NCBI GenBank assembly: GCA_903911085.1
Contig: CAIWCC010000063.1
Span: forward strand, 1 to 37,073
Direction of reading: 5' to 3'
From: an uncultured Bacteroidales bacterium
GTDB taxonomy: Bacteria; Bacteroidota; Bacteroidia; Bacteroidales; Paludibacteraceae
DNA length: 37,073 nt
Below the pieces are notes generated by a model, which was not told the origin of the DNA, made no database searches, and saw only the letters and a list, made by a program, of their open reading frames with translations. The first letter of the stretch is position 1. Each line of letters opens with the position of its first letter. The position numbers and the translations under genes are program-made. Below, one piece after another: positions 17,882-27,888 of this stretch.

Positions 17882-18472
17882 TTATAATTGCATAAAATAT
17901 TTTATTGCCAAAACAATCATCAACAGTTTGTCCAATTGTATTCGTAGCAACTTAATAACCTGCGTATAATGCGATTTTACAGTTGGAACTGAAATATTCA
18001 ACGCATCTGCCACCTCCTGATTTGTCAAGCCTTGTTGAATTTTCAATAAACAAACTTCCTTTTTTTTAGGAGGCAGTTGATCAATGAGCTTATATAAATG
18101 TGTTTTAAAATCGGCATCTTCAAAGTTGTTTAGAAAACCACTTTCAATTTCTTCGTTAAATTGTGCCAGTTCGTAGTTTTTCTGAATTACTAGATTATTA
18201 TGCCTGATTTCATTCAGAATATAATTTTTCAGAATTGTAAATAGCAAATTTTTGATACCTGCTTTGTAATCGAACGTCTCACGTCCCTCCCACAATCGCA
18301 TAAAAGTATATTGCACCGCATCTTCGGCATAAATATCCGACATTAAATACCGACTTGCCAACACATACAAATAACGGTGATAAGTCTCGAAAACAGCCGA
18401 AAAGGCTTTCTCGTTTCCATCACGTAATTGAATTAGCAATTCGAAGTCGATATGAATGTGATTTTTTTGCAT
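17882..18472 (-). CDS. ECF (extracytoplasmic function) sigma factor
   Basis: A 196-residue RNA polymerase sigma-70-family factor of the Bacteroidetes ECF type. Region 2 runs from 'NEKAFSAVFETYHRYLYVLA' through 'EDAVQYTFMRLWE'. Region 4 is the helix-turn-helix 'LTNQEVADALNISVPTVKSHYTQVI'. It has no region 3, as expected. With FecR and STN-SusC it forms a trans-envelope signalling chain controlling this locus. I see no copy of the susC/fecR motif in front of it, so it is probably not self-activating. Confidence 0.95.
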   Translation of the reverse strand: MQKNHIHIDFELLIQLRDGNEKAFSAVFETYHRYLYVLASRYLMSDIYAEDAVQYTFMRLWEGRETFDYKAGIKNLLFTILKNYILNEIRHNNLVIQKNYELAQFNEEIESGFLNNFEDADFKTHLYKLIDQLPPKKKEVCLLKIQQGLTNQEVADALNISVPTVKSHYTQVIKLLRIQLDKLLMIVLAIKYFMQL

Positions 18473-18676
18473 GTACTATAAATAAGAGGGTGCAAACTTA
18501 CAATTTTTTTTTAATTTTTCAGTATTGCACAGAAATGTTGTCTTTTATTCATATTCTAATCAATTCAAGACCTTAAGTAAGTGTTAATTTAGTATCAAAT
18601 TTTAGAAATATGAATGCAGATCTTCATGTGTGTTAAATTGGTATTCCCTATATTTATCTCTTTATTTTGATGTGAA

Positions 18677-18762
18677 TAATTAGCTACACTGACCGTTGGC
18701 TCTCACCCAACAGTTCCAAACTTTGCTTTGCTAATCAAAATATCCGTTAGGGTAGGGCAGAG
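18677..18762 (-). repeat. Repeat Q, copy 1 (downstream of the LRR gene)
   Basis: Shares AATTAGCTAC.CTGACCGTT, CTCACCCAACAG and CCAAACTTTG blocks with 28759-28850, and parts with 22291-22380 and 24776-24840. It lies about 30 nt downstream of the LRR gene stop. The rest of the 18473-18790 gap is AT-rich and shows nothing else I can support. Confidence 0.75.
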
Positions 18763-18790
18763 AAGCATTATACTTACATTCTCATAATTG

Positions 18791-21700
18791 TTAGTAGTTT
18801 TTCACCACTTTTTGTGCCAAAACTCCTCCTTTAGAACTCAATCTCACAAGGTAAATTCCCTTTGGAAATGCATTGAGAGAAATAAATTCATTATCTAAAA
18901 CTGATTTTGAAACAATCTTTTTTCCCGACATATCTACTATATCCATCTCTGATTTTCCCAACATTCCATTGATATAAAAGCCTTCTGTAAAAGGGTTAGG
19001 ATACAATTTGATTGTACTTCCATTCACAACAGGTGTTGCAGTAGTCATTTCCACGATATTCTGAAAATCTTTCCATCCAGTGGCTGCCTGATAAAGTGAT
19101 TTTGTACCAGAAGGAACGTAAAGGACACATTCTTTTGTGTTTATCATAAAAAAAGGCCCGGTTTGAGATAAAGGTACAAGCGTATGTGAATAAATACTGG
19201 TTAATCCACTACAACCCGAAAGTGCACCCATTTGCATTGTTGTAACCGACTGAGGTATTATCAGCGATGTAAGGTTAACGCAAGTATATATTGACTGAGT
19301 AACAATTCTAGTCACTGTGGAAGGTATAGAAAACACTCCGGTTTTTGAAATTGGACAATGGTGGAGTATTGTTTGGTTCTTATTGTACAGCACACCATCT
19401 TTTGCGGAATAGTTAAGATTATTATCATCAACTGTAATAAAACCAGTTGAACCTCTGAAAGTATAACCTCCTACCGACACAACTGATGCCGGAATACTAA
19501 TTGTTTGTAAACCTTTACAATTACTAAATGCATAATCACCTATTGAGGTTAGAGAATTTGGAATTTCGAGTGTTTTTATGCCCGAACATCCTAAGAAAGC
19601 TTCACTTTCTAAAGTAGTTACAGAGCTTGGTATTGTAATTGACATTAAGCCGCTACAATTATAAAAAGCTCCCATACTTATGTTTTCTACTGAAGATGGC
19701 AAGTCAACAGCAGTCAATTTATCGCATGCCCTAAAAGCATAATAATAAACAGTAGAAACAGAGGATGGAATATTATAATTACCTGCTTTAGAAATGGGAC
19801 ACTGAATCAAGGTTGTTTTGTTTTTATTAAACAGAATTCCATCCTGACTTGAATAATTCTGATTGGCAGGGTTTACTGTTATTAAAGCAGAACAATAAGA
19901 AAAGGCAGATGTACCGATGCTCGTAACAGATGATGGAATAACAACAGAAGTTAAAGCTCTACAGTATTTAAAGGCATGATCACCAATCCATGTCGTTGAC
20001 TCAGGAATATTTATGGTATTTAAAGTAGCACAGTCTGAAAAAGCCGAAGTGCCAATATCATTCACTGTGGATGGCAATATGATGGTTGACAGCTCTTTAC
20101 AGCTCTGAAATGCAAAGCCATGTAAAGATTTCAATTGCGAGTTAATACTAACATTACTCAACTCACTACATCCCGAAAATGCATAATCACCAATAATATC
20201 TACCTTTTCAGGAATCACTATATCAGTCAAAGATATGCAATCCATAAAAAGTCCAGATGGAACAACAGTTAATGAAGATGGTAAAGTGATAGATTTTAAA
20301 CTCTTACAACCTTGAAATGCTGAACTTCCAATTAATGATAGTGATGGTGGAAGATTTACATTTGTGAGCGAAGTACATTCAAAAAATGTAAGTGCACCAA
20401 TTGAAGTTACTGAAGACGGAATGGTCACAGTAGTTAATTTCGGACATGATCCAAAGGCAAAGTCACCAATACTAACGACACTGGTAGGAATACTAACTGT
20501 GCTTAAACCCAAACAAAATCTGAAAGACATGGACCCGATAGATGTAACTGAATCAGGAATTGAAACATTGGTAAGACCTGCACATTGCATAAATGCATTA
20601 TCATTTATGGTTTTTAATGATTTTGGTAAATCAATGGTTGTAACGCCACTACAATAAGCGAAAGCATTGTTGCCAAGCGAAGTTAGCGTTGCAGGCAGCT
20701 TGATGGATGTTATATCTTTAAAGTTATTGGCAAAAGCATTGGTTGGCAATGATGTCAAACCGTCGGAAATTGTTAACGACCGCAATTCTGTAGAATTAGG
20801 AAAAATGCTTTTACCGGCAGCATCATTTCCAAAAGGAGTTGTAACCGAAGTTAGACCTTTACAACCGGCAAAAGCACCTGTTCCTATTGTAAGTACAGAT
20901 GCCGGAATAATCACAGAGCTCAATCTGGAACAATTGTAAAATGCGTTATTTCCAATCTTTGTTACCGTGGCTGGGATGGTATATTCACCCGTTTTTAAAA
21001 AAGGAAATTGAATTAAAGTGCTAAATGTCTTGTCGAATAACACACCATCCAAGGTTTGAAAATTGGGGTTGGTTGCCTCCACTGTAACATTTTTACAACC
21101 ATTCAATGCATTTGTACCTATCGATGTTAAAGTTGATGGGATAACAATAGATAGTTCTGGACAAAAATAAAAACCCGAGCTGCCTATCGTTGTTAGTGTT
21201 GCTGGTATATTTACAGCAGTTAATGCCAGACAAGCACTAAATGACGAGTTTCCAATTTGAATAAGGCCGGCAGGAAGTTCAACTGAATTCAATGAAACAT
21301 TGTAACTAAATGCATAATCGGCAATAGAAATCACAGTAGACGGAACAGTATAGTTTCCGCTTTTATAATTAGTACACTGAAGCAACGTTGTTTGTAATTT
21401 ATTAAACAAAACGCCGTCTAAGCTGGTATAATTAATGTTTTCGGAAGCCACCGTTATGGCAGCGGCACTGTTGGCAAATGCTGCAATTCCAATAGTTGTA
21501 ACCGCTGTTGAAATATTTATGCTCGATAAATTCAGTGTGCCATAAAATGAGAAATTTCCAATGCTAGTAACAGATGGCGCTATTACTACTGTAGTTAATC
21601 CAGAACAATTATAAAAAGCTCCTTCAGCAATTTTGGTCGTAGATGGTGGAATATTGACTGATGTTAACCCTGTACATCCGTAAAAAGAACTTGAACCAAT

Positions 21701-22081
21701 GGTTTTTAAAGAGTTTGGAAGTATAATAGTTTTGAGAGTAGTTTTACCTATATATGGATTTAGAGTGCAAAACGAATAAGTGGGAAGTTCGTTGGCGGGA
21801 TATGAGGCTGAACCAACCGTACCTGTTGTTCCAGCAAATGCGTTTATTGTAACAGCACTAATATCCAAATCGGAAAGCAAGGGCATGCTATCACGCATCG
21901 TTTTAAAATCGCGCGCATCAATTAACCCAGTAATTGTAAGATTTGTGACTGTGCTTTTTTCGTTCACAGTAAGCGAAGATTTTAAACTACCGCTCGAAAG
22001 CAGATTGATGGTTTTTGAAACCTGCGCCGAAGCAGTATTTGCTAAAAATGCAAACAAAAAAATGACAAACAGTTTTTTCAT
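18791..22081 (-). CDS. BspA-like leucine-rich repeat protein with T9SS sorting domain
   Basis: A 1096-residue secreted surface protein. It has a signal peptide ('MKKLFVIFLFAFLANTASAQ'), then nearly 900 residues of about 23-residue BspA/TpLRR repeats of the form 'LTSVxIPSSVTSIGxxAFxxCSG'. Four copies of an insert of the type 'NYSxxDGVLFNKxxTTLIQC' interrupt the repeats. The C-terminus is a type A T9SS domain beginning at 'IKLYPNPFTEGF' and ending 'GGVLAQKVVKNY'. Such proteins are usually adhesins or surface recognition proteins; the ligand cannot be inferred. Repeated units make it a candidate for length variation by recombination. Confidence 0.93.
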   Translation of the reverse strand: MKKLFVIFLFAFLANTASAQVSKTINLLSSGSLKSSLTVNEKSTVTNLTITGLIDARDFKTMRDSMPLLSDLDISAVTINAFAGTTGTVGSASYPANELPTYSFCTLNPYIGKTTLKTIILPNSLKTIGSSSFYGCTGLTSVNIPPSTTKIAEGAFYNCSGLTTVVIAPSVTSIGNFSFYGTLNLSSINISTAVTTIGIAAFANSAAAITVASENINYTSLDGVLFNKLQTTLLQCTNYKSGNYTVPSTVISIADYAFSYNVSLNSVELPAGLIQIGNSSFSACLALTAVNIPATLTTIGSSGFYFCPELSIVIPSTLTSIGTNALNGCKNVTVEATNPNFQTLDGVLFDKTFSTLIQFPFLKTGEYTIPATVTKIGNNAFYNCSRLSSVIIPASVLTIGTGAFAGCKGLTSVTTPFGNDAAGKSIFPNSTELRSLTISDGLTSLPTNAFANNFKDITSIKLPATLTSLGNNAFAYCSGVTTIDLPKSLKTINDNAFMQCAGLTNVSIPDSVTSIGSMSFRFCLGLSTVSIPTSVVSIGDFAFGSCPKLTTVTIPSSVTSIGALTFFECTSLTNVNLPPSLSLIGSSAFQGCKSLKSITLPSSLTVVPSGLFMDCISLTDIVIPEKVDIIGDYAFSGCSELSNVSINSQLKSLHGFAFQSCKELSTIILPSTVNDIGTSAFSDCATLNTINIPESTTWIGDHAFKYCRALTSVVIPSSVTSIGTSAFSYCSALITVNPANQNYSSQDGILFNKNKTTLIQCPISKAGNYNIPSSVSTVYYYAFRACDKLTAVDLPSSVENISMGAFYNCSGLMSITIPSSVTTLESEAFLGCSGIKTLEIPNSLTSIGDYAFSNCKGLQTISIPASVVSVGGYTFRGSTGFITVDDNNLNYSAKDGVLYNKNQTILHHCPISKTGVFSIPSTVTRIVTQSIYTCVNLTSLIIPQSVTTMQMGALSGCSGLTSIYSHTLVPLSQTGPFFMINTKECVLYVPSGTKSLYQAATGWKDFQNIVEMTTATPVVNGSTIKLYPNPFTEGFYINGMLGKSEMDIVDMSGKKIVSKSVLDNEFISLNAFPKGIYLVRLSSKGGVLAQKVVKNY

Positions 22082-22220
22082 TTAGAAAGGTATTTTAGTG
22101 TGAGTAATATTATTTTATATACTTTTTAAAATTATACAAATTTAGTTACTCACATCTAAAATGACTGTTTTAGATGTATCTTTTAGCATTCGTTTTGTGA
22201 CATTATTAAAACAAACAACA

Positions 22221-22275
22221 TTCCCCATAGCGAACCCTCAGTTGTTTATGTTCGGCGAATGGCTTTTCCATTGCT
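22221..22275 (-). repeat. Repeat R, truncated copy
   Basis: TTCCCCATAGCG and GTTCGGCGAATGGCT blocks match one end of the full R copies (for example 30121-30175). The long hairpin is missing. It lies upstream of the LRR gene, next to repeat Q copy 2. Confidence 0.6.
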
Positions 22276-22290
22276 ATTGAGGATTAGAAA

Positions 22291-22380
22291 TAATTAGCTA
22301 CGCTGCCCGTTGGTTCACACCCACGAGCAACGCGCACTTTCTGAACATCTAATCAATTATATAACAGATTGGACAGGAGA
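22291..22380 (-). repeat. Repeat Q, diverged copy 2
   Basis: TAATTAGCTACGCTG.CCGTTGGTTC and CACCCACGAGCAACG correspond to the Q core; the far part has diverged. It lies downstream of the glycine-rich protein gene (stop at 22440). Confidence 0.6.
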
Positions 22381-22439
22381 GAATTTTTTTTAGTGCTTAA
22401 CTTTTATATTAAGCACCTTGTTTGTCAAAAAGTTGGATT

Positions 22440-23615
22440 CTAAAGTGGATAACATATAATCACTACTCCTGAACCACCTGCAGCACCAAGCGTATAGCTG
22501 GTACTACCGCCGCCGCTGGAATAACTTGCGCCACTTCCGCCGCCACCAGTATTAGCAGTTCCTTTAGTACCCCAACCGCCGCCACCGCCGCCTAATCCGC
22601 CTTTACCTGTAGTTCCACTATAACCAGTCCAGGCACCACCGCCACCGCCTCCACCATAATATGTGGAAATGCCGGTAATATCATTTGCAACGCCATCTCC
22701 TCCATTTCCTCCCTTGGGATTCCAATTATCGGGAACACCATCAAAGCCAAAGCTAGCGCCACCGCCACCACCGCCAGCTCTAAACAGACCAACTCCACCA
22801 TTTTTGCCATTCCCCGAAGTACCGCCACCACCACCTGTGCCGCCAGCGCCTTTTGAACCGTTAATTACAGTTTCTCCTCCAAATGATGTAATTGTACTTG
22901 CTCCTACTGAAATTTTGACTGGCATGGAGCTCCCAGAGATGGCAATATCCATTTCTCTAACTTGACCGCCACCGCCGCCACCACCTACATTGTTAATAGT
23001 ATCACCGCCACCTGCACCGCCAGACCCAACCAGTAAAATACGGGCATGAGTAAGATTTGCTGGTGGATAAAAATTGGCGTCATACGTAAAAGTATGAACT
23101 GCATAGACAACACCATTACTAATGTATTGTGTCATTATTCCACCAAATCCGTTATCAATGGCTTTAGTAATAAAAGTTTGTTCGTTACCATAAGCAGTTC
23201 CTGCACTGTTAGTTGCATATGCACGAACAAAATAAGTAGTATTTGCTGCTAAATTGCTCATTGTACTTGTAAATGTGCCTGCTGATCCTGCATCAGTAGT
23301 TTTGGTAGTCAATGCCGTTGTGGGGCTGGTAATGGTGCTCCAACAAACACCCCGCTTTGTAACTGTAGCTCCACCATCATAGGTCACATTGCCTCCACTT
23401 GTGGCAGTGCTTTGTGTAACGTTTGTCACCGAAGTTGTAGTTAGCACAGGTAATTGTACTAATAGCGTTGATGTTTTAAAAGTAATGCTGTCGATGTCTG
23501 CTACGGCTCTTTTGCTAACAATGGAACCCGATTTGTAAATAAATAAAGAGTCTTGTGCATTTGATAGATTGCAGACTAAAAATAATGCTATTAAAATAGT
23601 TGTAAATGTTTTCAT
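22440..23615 (-). CDS. Secreted glycine-rich protein with Fn3-like domain
   Basis: The protein has 391 residues from ATG at 23615. A frame extension uses TTG at 23630, but the ATG has a signal peptide ('MKTFTTILIALFLVCNLSNA') and a GGAGG Shine-Dalgarno 8 nt upstream, so I prefer it. Next comes a short 'IYKSGSIVSKRAVADIDSITF' segment, then a fibronectin type III-like domain ('GVCWSTITSPTTALTTKTTD'). A long glycine-rich region follows ('GGGGGGQVREM', 'GGGGGAWTGYSG'), ending 'GSGVVIICYPL', which resembles glycine-rich autotransporter-like or collagen-like surface repeats. It lies 18 nt after the small T9SS gene, so the two form an operon. The Fn3-like domain is clearly related to that of the FISUMP protein at 24855-27512. 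Confidence 0.83.
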   Translation of the reverse strand: MKTFTTILIALFLVCNLSNAQDSLFIYKSGSIVSKRAVADIDSITFKTSTLLVQLPVLTTTSVTNVTQSTATSGGNVTYDGGATVTKRGVCWSTITSPTTALTTKTTDAGSAGTFTSTMSNLAANTTYFVRAYATNSAGTAYGNEQTFITKAIDNGFGGIMTQYISNGVVYAVHTFTYDANFYPPANLTHARILLVGSGGAGGGDTINNVGGGGGGGQVREMDIAISGSSMPVKISVGASTITSFGGETVINGSKGAGGTGGGGGTSGNGKNGGVGLFRAGGGGGGASFGFDGVPDNWNPKGGNGGDGVANDITGISTYYGGGGGGGAWTGYSGTTGKGGLGGGGGGWGTKGTANTGGGGSGASYSSGGGSTSYTLGAAGGSGVVIICYPL

Positions 23616-23633
23616 GTTTTTTTCCTCCAATAT

Positions 23634-24152
23634 TTATAATTTTACAAATTTGCTGACTTCTAATATGTTATCGTGATGTAATCGGCATAAATACAAACCA
23701 TTTTGGTATGATTCAACCCGAATATCAACTTTATTGATACCAGTTTGATTTGATATATTTTGCTGGTAGATAATTTTGCCTTGTACATTCATAATCTGAA
23801 TGAACACATTTTCAGCATTCTTAGATTCGTATTGAATCTGTAGGGAATTTCTTACCGGATTTGGATAAAGCGTCAATTTGGTATTATCCACATCTTTAAG
23901 TTCAGGTGTAGCAGTAATATTCGTAAAATTCATCGTACGAATATTTGTCAGTTTAAAATCACTGATGTTGCCACCCTTTTTCACAACCGACATGTTGCCG
24001 GTATTAAAAATCAGCCTTTTAAGTCCACTTAAAGCAAATGGGTTTTGTGAACCTAATGTCTCATTTACATTGAGAAATGTTTGCGCTTCTAGTCTGGATA
24101 TGCTAATGGCAATCAGAAGAAGGATTAATGGAGTCATCTTTTTTTGTTTCAT
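23634..24152 (-). CDS. Small secreted protein that is mostly a T9SS sorting domain
   Basis: The protein has 172 residues from ATG at 24152, which opens a signal peptide ('MKQKKMTPLILLLIAISISRLEAQ'); the longer frame to 24191 adds a polar extension that does not fit a signal peptide. Only about 70 residues separate the signal from the T9SS domain ('LTLYPNPVRNSLQIQYESKN' to 'SKFVKL'). That short segment ('LSGLKRLIFNTGNMSVVKKG...KLTNIRTMNF') is the spacer often seen before T9SS domains. So it has almost no passenger. It may be a remnant of a larger protein or a carrier for the glycine-rich partner encoded 18 nt downstream. Confidence 0.85.
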   Translation of the reverse strand: MKQKKMTPLILLLIAISISRLEAQTFLNVNETLGSQNPFALSGLKRLIFNTGNMSVVKKGGNISDFKLTNIRTMNFTNITATPELKDVDNTKLTLYPNPVRNSLQIQYESKNAENVFIQIMNVQGKIIYQQNISNQTGINKVDIRVESYQNGLYLCRLHHDNILEVSKFVKL

Positions 24153-24192
24153 AATAGTATTTTTTTTAGTGAATGAACTGAGCATTTTCAAA

Positions 24193-24775
24193 AAGAAATA
24201 TACATGGATAAAATTGGTATTATTATCGAAACAGTATTATAGAAAGGAGTCAATAGGGGGAAAATAATATTCAAACGTATTGAAATAGAGCAATGTGTGA
24301 GAGACCATCAACTACCAAGTTGCTGAAGTTACAGCCACCCTTTAAAAAGTTGAAGCGTACACCGAGAGATTAGAACAATCTTAAAAGTAGCAATTTACAA
24401 AATTGTAAACTATGAAGGTCTAGGAGTTTTAGCAGGAAAATTAGTATAAAAACTTCTTTATCAAAAAGTACTGTTTTTTATACAATCAGTTTATTGTCAT
24501 TCAGAATCAGAATTTTGGATGTCCGTCAGAATAATCATCATCGAAAATTGGGAAATGAACCACACAAAGATAGTGACTATTATATTCAAAATACTAGAAA
24601 AACAGAGAAATTTTTGTGTAAATATCTTGCCGATTGATACTTTAACAGAACAGGTTACGAAAACTGCCCTAAAATTAAAGTGCACAAGATGCTTCATTGA
24701 ACTTTAATGAAGTAATTAATTATGATTTTTCTCCGTTTTTATCGGATAAATCCTTCATATTAAATGTACAAATAA
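24193..24775. other. Long spacer without a recognisable gene
   Basis: Both strands contain only short frames (up to about 66 residues) with no signal peptide or motif I know. A decayed gene cannot be excluded. I find no copy of repeats P or R here; repeat Q begins at about 24776. Confidence 0.5.
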
Positions 24776-24840
24776 TGCTAGTTGGTGGTTGTTAGTTCCC
24801 ACCCAACAGGCTTCAAACTTGATATATCCGAAAGGAGTTT
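24776..24840 (-). repeat. Repeat Q, copy 3 (short)
   Basis: GTTAGTTCCCACCCAACAG, then CAAACTTGATATATCCG, match the core of copy 4. It begins about 14 nt after the stop of the FISUMP gene. The AATAATGCTA.TTGG sequence beside it also recurs near 28630. Confidence 0.7.
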
Positions 24841-24854
24841 AAATTAGTTTGAAT

Positions 24855-27512
24855 TTACTTAGTGAACTTTATTTGCCAAGTTTCTTCAGGGTATGTAAGA
24901 ATAAATTCAACTGAACTATAAGTGGTGGTTGTAATGACTTTCATATTCCCACTATCATCTACAAAATTCCCACTATCACCTTTAATATTTGTTGCAACAT
25001 AACCATAAGTTATTTCCCAAGAATGATTTTTCCGTACTTTAAATATACCTCCAGCTAAAAGCTTGATATTATCAGCTTTATATATAAAAACACCTGTATT
25101 TGTCGTTTGGTCTATTATGGTACTTAAAGATGCATTATAAACTAAATCCAAATCATAATCCCATGCTGCTCGTGAGCCAGAAGCATTATTGAAAGCATCT
25201 CCAATTAAACTATATTTAAATGTGTTTGGATTAGGATAAACTACATTTCCTGTTTTAGTCATCGAGAATTTCATACCAGTGTTTTTACCCCAAGTAGCAT
25301 TAACAGTATATATGCCATTGTTAGCTGGTAAAAGTTGAATATTTGAACCACCTGCAACTAAAGCACTCAAAGTTCCACCAAAGTTAGTACAAACTTTAAT
25401 AAGCGGATTCGATATTACAGTTTGTTTCCATGCTCCTGAATGACGGAATTTATAATCGCCAGTTTTTAATGTAATATCATTTATTTCAAAAACCATAGTA
25501 TCTTTACTAAACACACCTTTTGCTAACATATCATTATCCGACCAACTAAGAGGAGTTGCTCCGCCAATGATTGCCCATTTAGTTACAGGTATAATTACAA
25601 CAGATGCAGTTTGTTTGTCAACTACAACATGATATAAACCACTTACAGGTACAGTAAATGTACTACCCAAAGAATAATTCCCTTGTTGCAAACTTCCTGC
25701 CATCTCATCGTTACCTCCTGGTTGAACTACGTTAGCAAAATTGTTGCCTGCTCCATATTCATTTATATTGGTCCCTGATACTTCTGTAATTGTAAACGTT
25801 TTTCCACTTTCTAAAGCAACATATTTATCAACCAACCCATTTCTTTCAATAAAATTTTCATTTTCTAAAGGTGTTGATTTAAATTGTCCTGCAATTTCTA
25901 TACCTGGAAAAGCAGATGCATCACCAGTGATATAAAAACCGTCTGCATTTATAGGAACAGTTGTAAAACTTAACTCATTACCATAAGCTGTTCCTAAACT
26001 ATTAGTTGCATAAGCTTTTAAATAATATCTTGTAGCTTTAGTTAATCCAAATATCGTACTTGTAAATGCTCCCGTTCCCGGACCATCTGTTGTTTTACTA
26101 TTCAATATAGTTGGATTGGGAGATGTACTCCAGCAAACTCCACGTTCAGTTATTGGCTCGCCACCATCATAACTTATAAATCCGCCACCTATAGCTGACG
26201 TGGTAGAAGTGATTGATATTGTTGATGTTGTCAGAGTTTGAATGTCTTTAACACAGCGAACAGACATACCACCGCTTTTTGAGTAATCTCCTCTGCTAGC
26301 ACTGCCAAATTTTGAATATAAGTTTCGATACAATCCCATACTGTTATTATTTTCGCTATTACTCCACCAGTATCCAATTTGACCAATATCGTAAACAGAG
26401 CCGCCGTTTGTGCAAACTCCGCCCGGAAGTGCTGTAAAACCACTTTCATTGGTAGCTGTAGTATTAAGATTTCCCCAATGAATTGGTCCATCTTCTTTCA
26501 ATTTGTTTCCAGCAATGCTGTCACCTCCACAAAAATCGGTTAAAGTTGTCCACTCCGCATCGGTGGGAATGTGCCAGCCTAAAGGAGCAATTAAGCGACT
26601 ATCTTTTACAGCATACCAATTATAGAGCTTACCATAAATTGTGTTTTTACTGGTTGTGTTATATTCACAAAATGCAGCTGTAGAAAGTGAACTCCAATTA
26701 GCATCTGAAGTTTTGTTTGTAATTGCAACATTATTCCGATATTGACTTGTTTTAAGATTTTCGGCCATCCAAATTTGTGAACCGATTTTTACTATAGGAT
26801 AGTAATTTCCATCCATATCTTTACATTCAAAAAAGTGAAAATTTATAACTTTACTATTCGTTGGTACATCAGCAACAATTGTAGAAAAATTTCCAGAAAT
26901 TCCTTTGTAAATTAGACGATCACCTAACGAATAAAGCATAGTGCTAACTGAACTTTTAATCTTTTGTGGTGTATTTGAGTTCGATTTTACACTTCCAATA
27001 TAAATAATTTCGGTTTTATTTTGTGATTTCGAATGACTTATAAGTTTGGCTGTATTTGAAAATCCATTTCCATTTACCTGTATGGCATAAACTCCTTTTG
27101 GTAAAGATAATTGAAATTGATTTACTCCAGCGTCTGTATTTTTTATCACTCCTGCTAGTTTTCGTCCATCTCCTGCTAAAACATTGATTTGAGTTATTCC
27201 AGACAATTTTGAATTGAATGAAATGGTTGTATTTTCATTTGTAGGATTTGGATAAATTTTTAATGATTCATCATTCGCTGTCAATTGATTGACAGCATTT
27301 AATCCATCTGATAGAGACAAAACATTCCCTGCTGGAACTGTTACTGTAGTTCCTTTTGTAAGATTCTGAACAATAACACTTTCCACGGAGTTGCTAGCAC
27401 CAGTTGCGGTAAAAGATATTGAATAATTTAAAGCGTAAATATTCGCTGAAACGCTAAGCATTAATAATAAAGCTACAATTGAAAGAAGGGAAACAATAGA
27501 TTTGTTTTTCAT
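24855..27512 (-). CDS. FISUMP-domain protein with N-terminal T9SS-like domain and SusE/F-like C-terminus
   Basis: An 885-residue secreted protein. After a signal peptide comes a domain with 'IYPNPTNENTTISF' at about 86-99 and 'LPKGVYAIQVNGNGFSNTAKL' at about 137-157; this has the fold signature of a T9SS sorting domain but sits at the N-terminus. Residues about 229-425 are a FISUMP domain ('MDGNYYPIVKIGSQIWMAEN', 'LGWHIPTDAEW', 'GMSVRCVKD'). An Fn3-like domain follows (about 430-515, 'RGVCWSTSPNPT'), then SusE/SusF-like carbohydrate-binding repeats ('WAIIGGATPLSWSDNDM', 'YKFRHSGAWK'). A surface glycan-binding role is likely. There is no C-terminal sorting domain. Confidence 0.85.
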   Translation of the reverse strand: MKNKSIVSLLSIVALLLMLSVSANIYALNYSISFTATGASNSVESVIVQNLTKGTTVTVPAGNVLSLSDGLNAVNQLTANDESLKIYPNPTNENTTISFNSKLSGITQINVLAGDGRKLAGVIKNTDAGVNQFQLSLPKGVYAIQVNGNGFSNTAKLISHSKSQNKTEIIYIGSVKSNSNTPQKIKSSVSTMLYSLGDRLIYKGISGNFSTIVADVPTNSKVINFHFFECKDMDGNYYPIVKIGSQIWMAENLKTSQYRNNVAITNKTSDANWSSLSTAAFCEYNTTSKNTIYGKLYNWYAVKDSRLIAPLGWHIPTDAEWTTLTDFCGGDSIAGNKLKEDGPIHWGNLNTTATNESGFTALPGGVCTNGGSVYDIGQIGYWWSNSENNNSMGLYRNLYSKFGSASRGDYSKSGGMSVRCVKDIQTLTTSTISITSTTSAIGGGFISYDGGEPITERGVCWSTSPNPTILNSKTTDGPGTGAFTSTIFGLTKATRYYLKAYATNSLGTAYGNELSFTTVPINADGFYITGDASAFPGIEIAGQFKSTPLENENFIERNGLVDKYVALESGKTFTITEVSGTNINEYGAGNNFANVVQPGGNDEMAGSLQQGNYSLGSTFTVPVSGLYHVVVDKQTASVVIIPVTKWAIIGGATPLSWSDNDMLAKGVFSKDTMVFEINDITLKTGDYKFRHSGAWKQTVISNPLIKVCTNFGGTLSALVAGGSNIQLLPANNGIYTVNATWGKNTGMKFSMTKTGNVVYPNPNTFKYSLIGDAFNNASGSRAAWDYDLDLVYNASLSTIIDQTTNTGVFIYKADNIKLLAGGIFKVRKNHSWEITYGYVATNIKGDSGNFVDDSGNMKVITTTTYSSVEFILTYPEETWQIKFTK

Positions 27513-27615
27513 GATTCAGAATTTTACTGGTTAGAAATTTGTATTATTATGTTTGAGTTTATTTTGTGGGTGCAAATATAATCATAAAAATTTAATGTTT
27601 TTTGTTCTCCGTACT

Positions 27616-27816
27616 CCGTTCCCCATAGGGTAGTCCTGCGTAGTTTAAGTTCGGCTTATGTCTCTTTGCCTACGTCGCAGCTAGAAGGAAAGCTCCGCTT
27701 TCTACATTATATTTGAATATGGAAAGTAGAGCTTTACTTCCCACACGACATAGCGAAAACGCTATGCCGAACCAACAAGACCCCAAAATTCGCTACGATG
27801 AGCAGTGACACGTTAA
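27616..27816 (-). repeat. Repeat R, copy 1
   Basis: About 200 bp, matching 30121-30320 and 31880-32067. It holds a stem of about 21 bp (near 27684-27704 with 27720-27740) around an AT-rich loop containing ATTATATTTGAATA, and a CATAGCG/CGCTATG hairpin. GTTCGGC and GCCGAAC lie on either side. The long stem has several substitutions in this copy. It fills the gap between the lipoprotein gene and the FISUMP gene. Confidence 0.85.
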
Positions 27817-27888
27817 ACTAATTAAGAAAAGACTGAAAGTCATTTAATTATACATGCCAAAATAGCTCTAAAATCCAGTATCAATTAT

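Noticed and set aside
24497-24707. Overlapping 62- and 66-residue frames on opposite strands
   Set aside because: No similarity to known families that I can see; could be a decayed gene but nothing supports a call.
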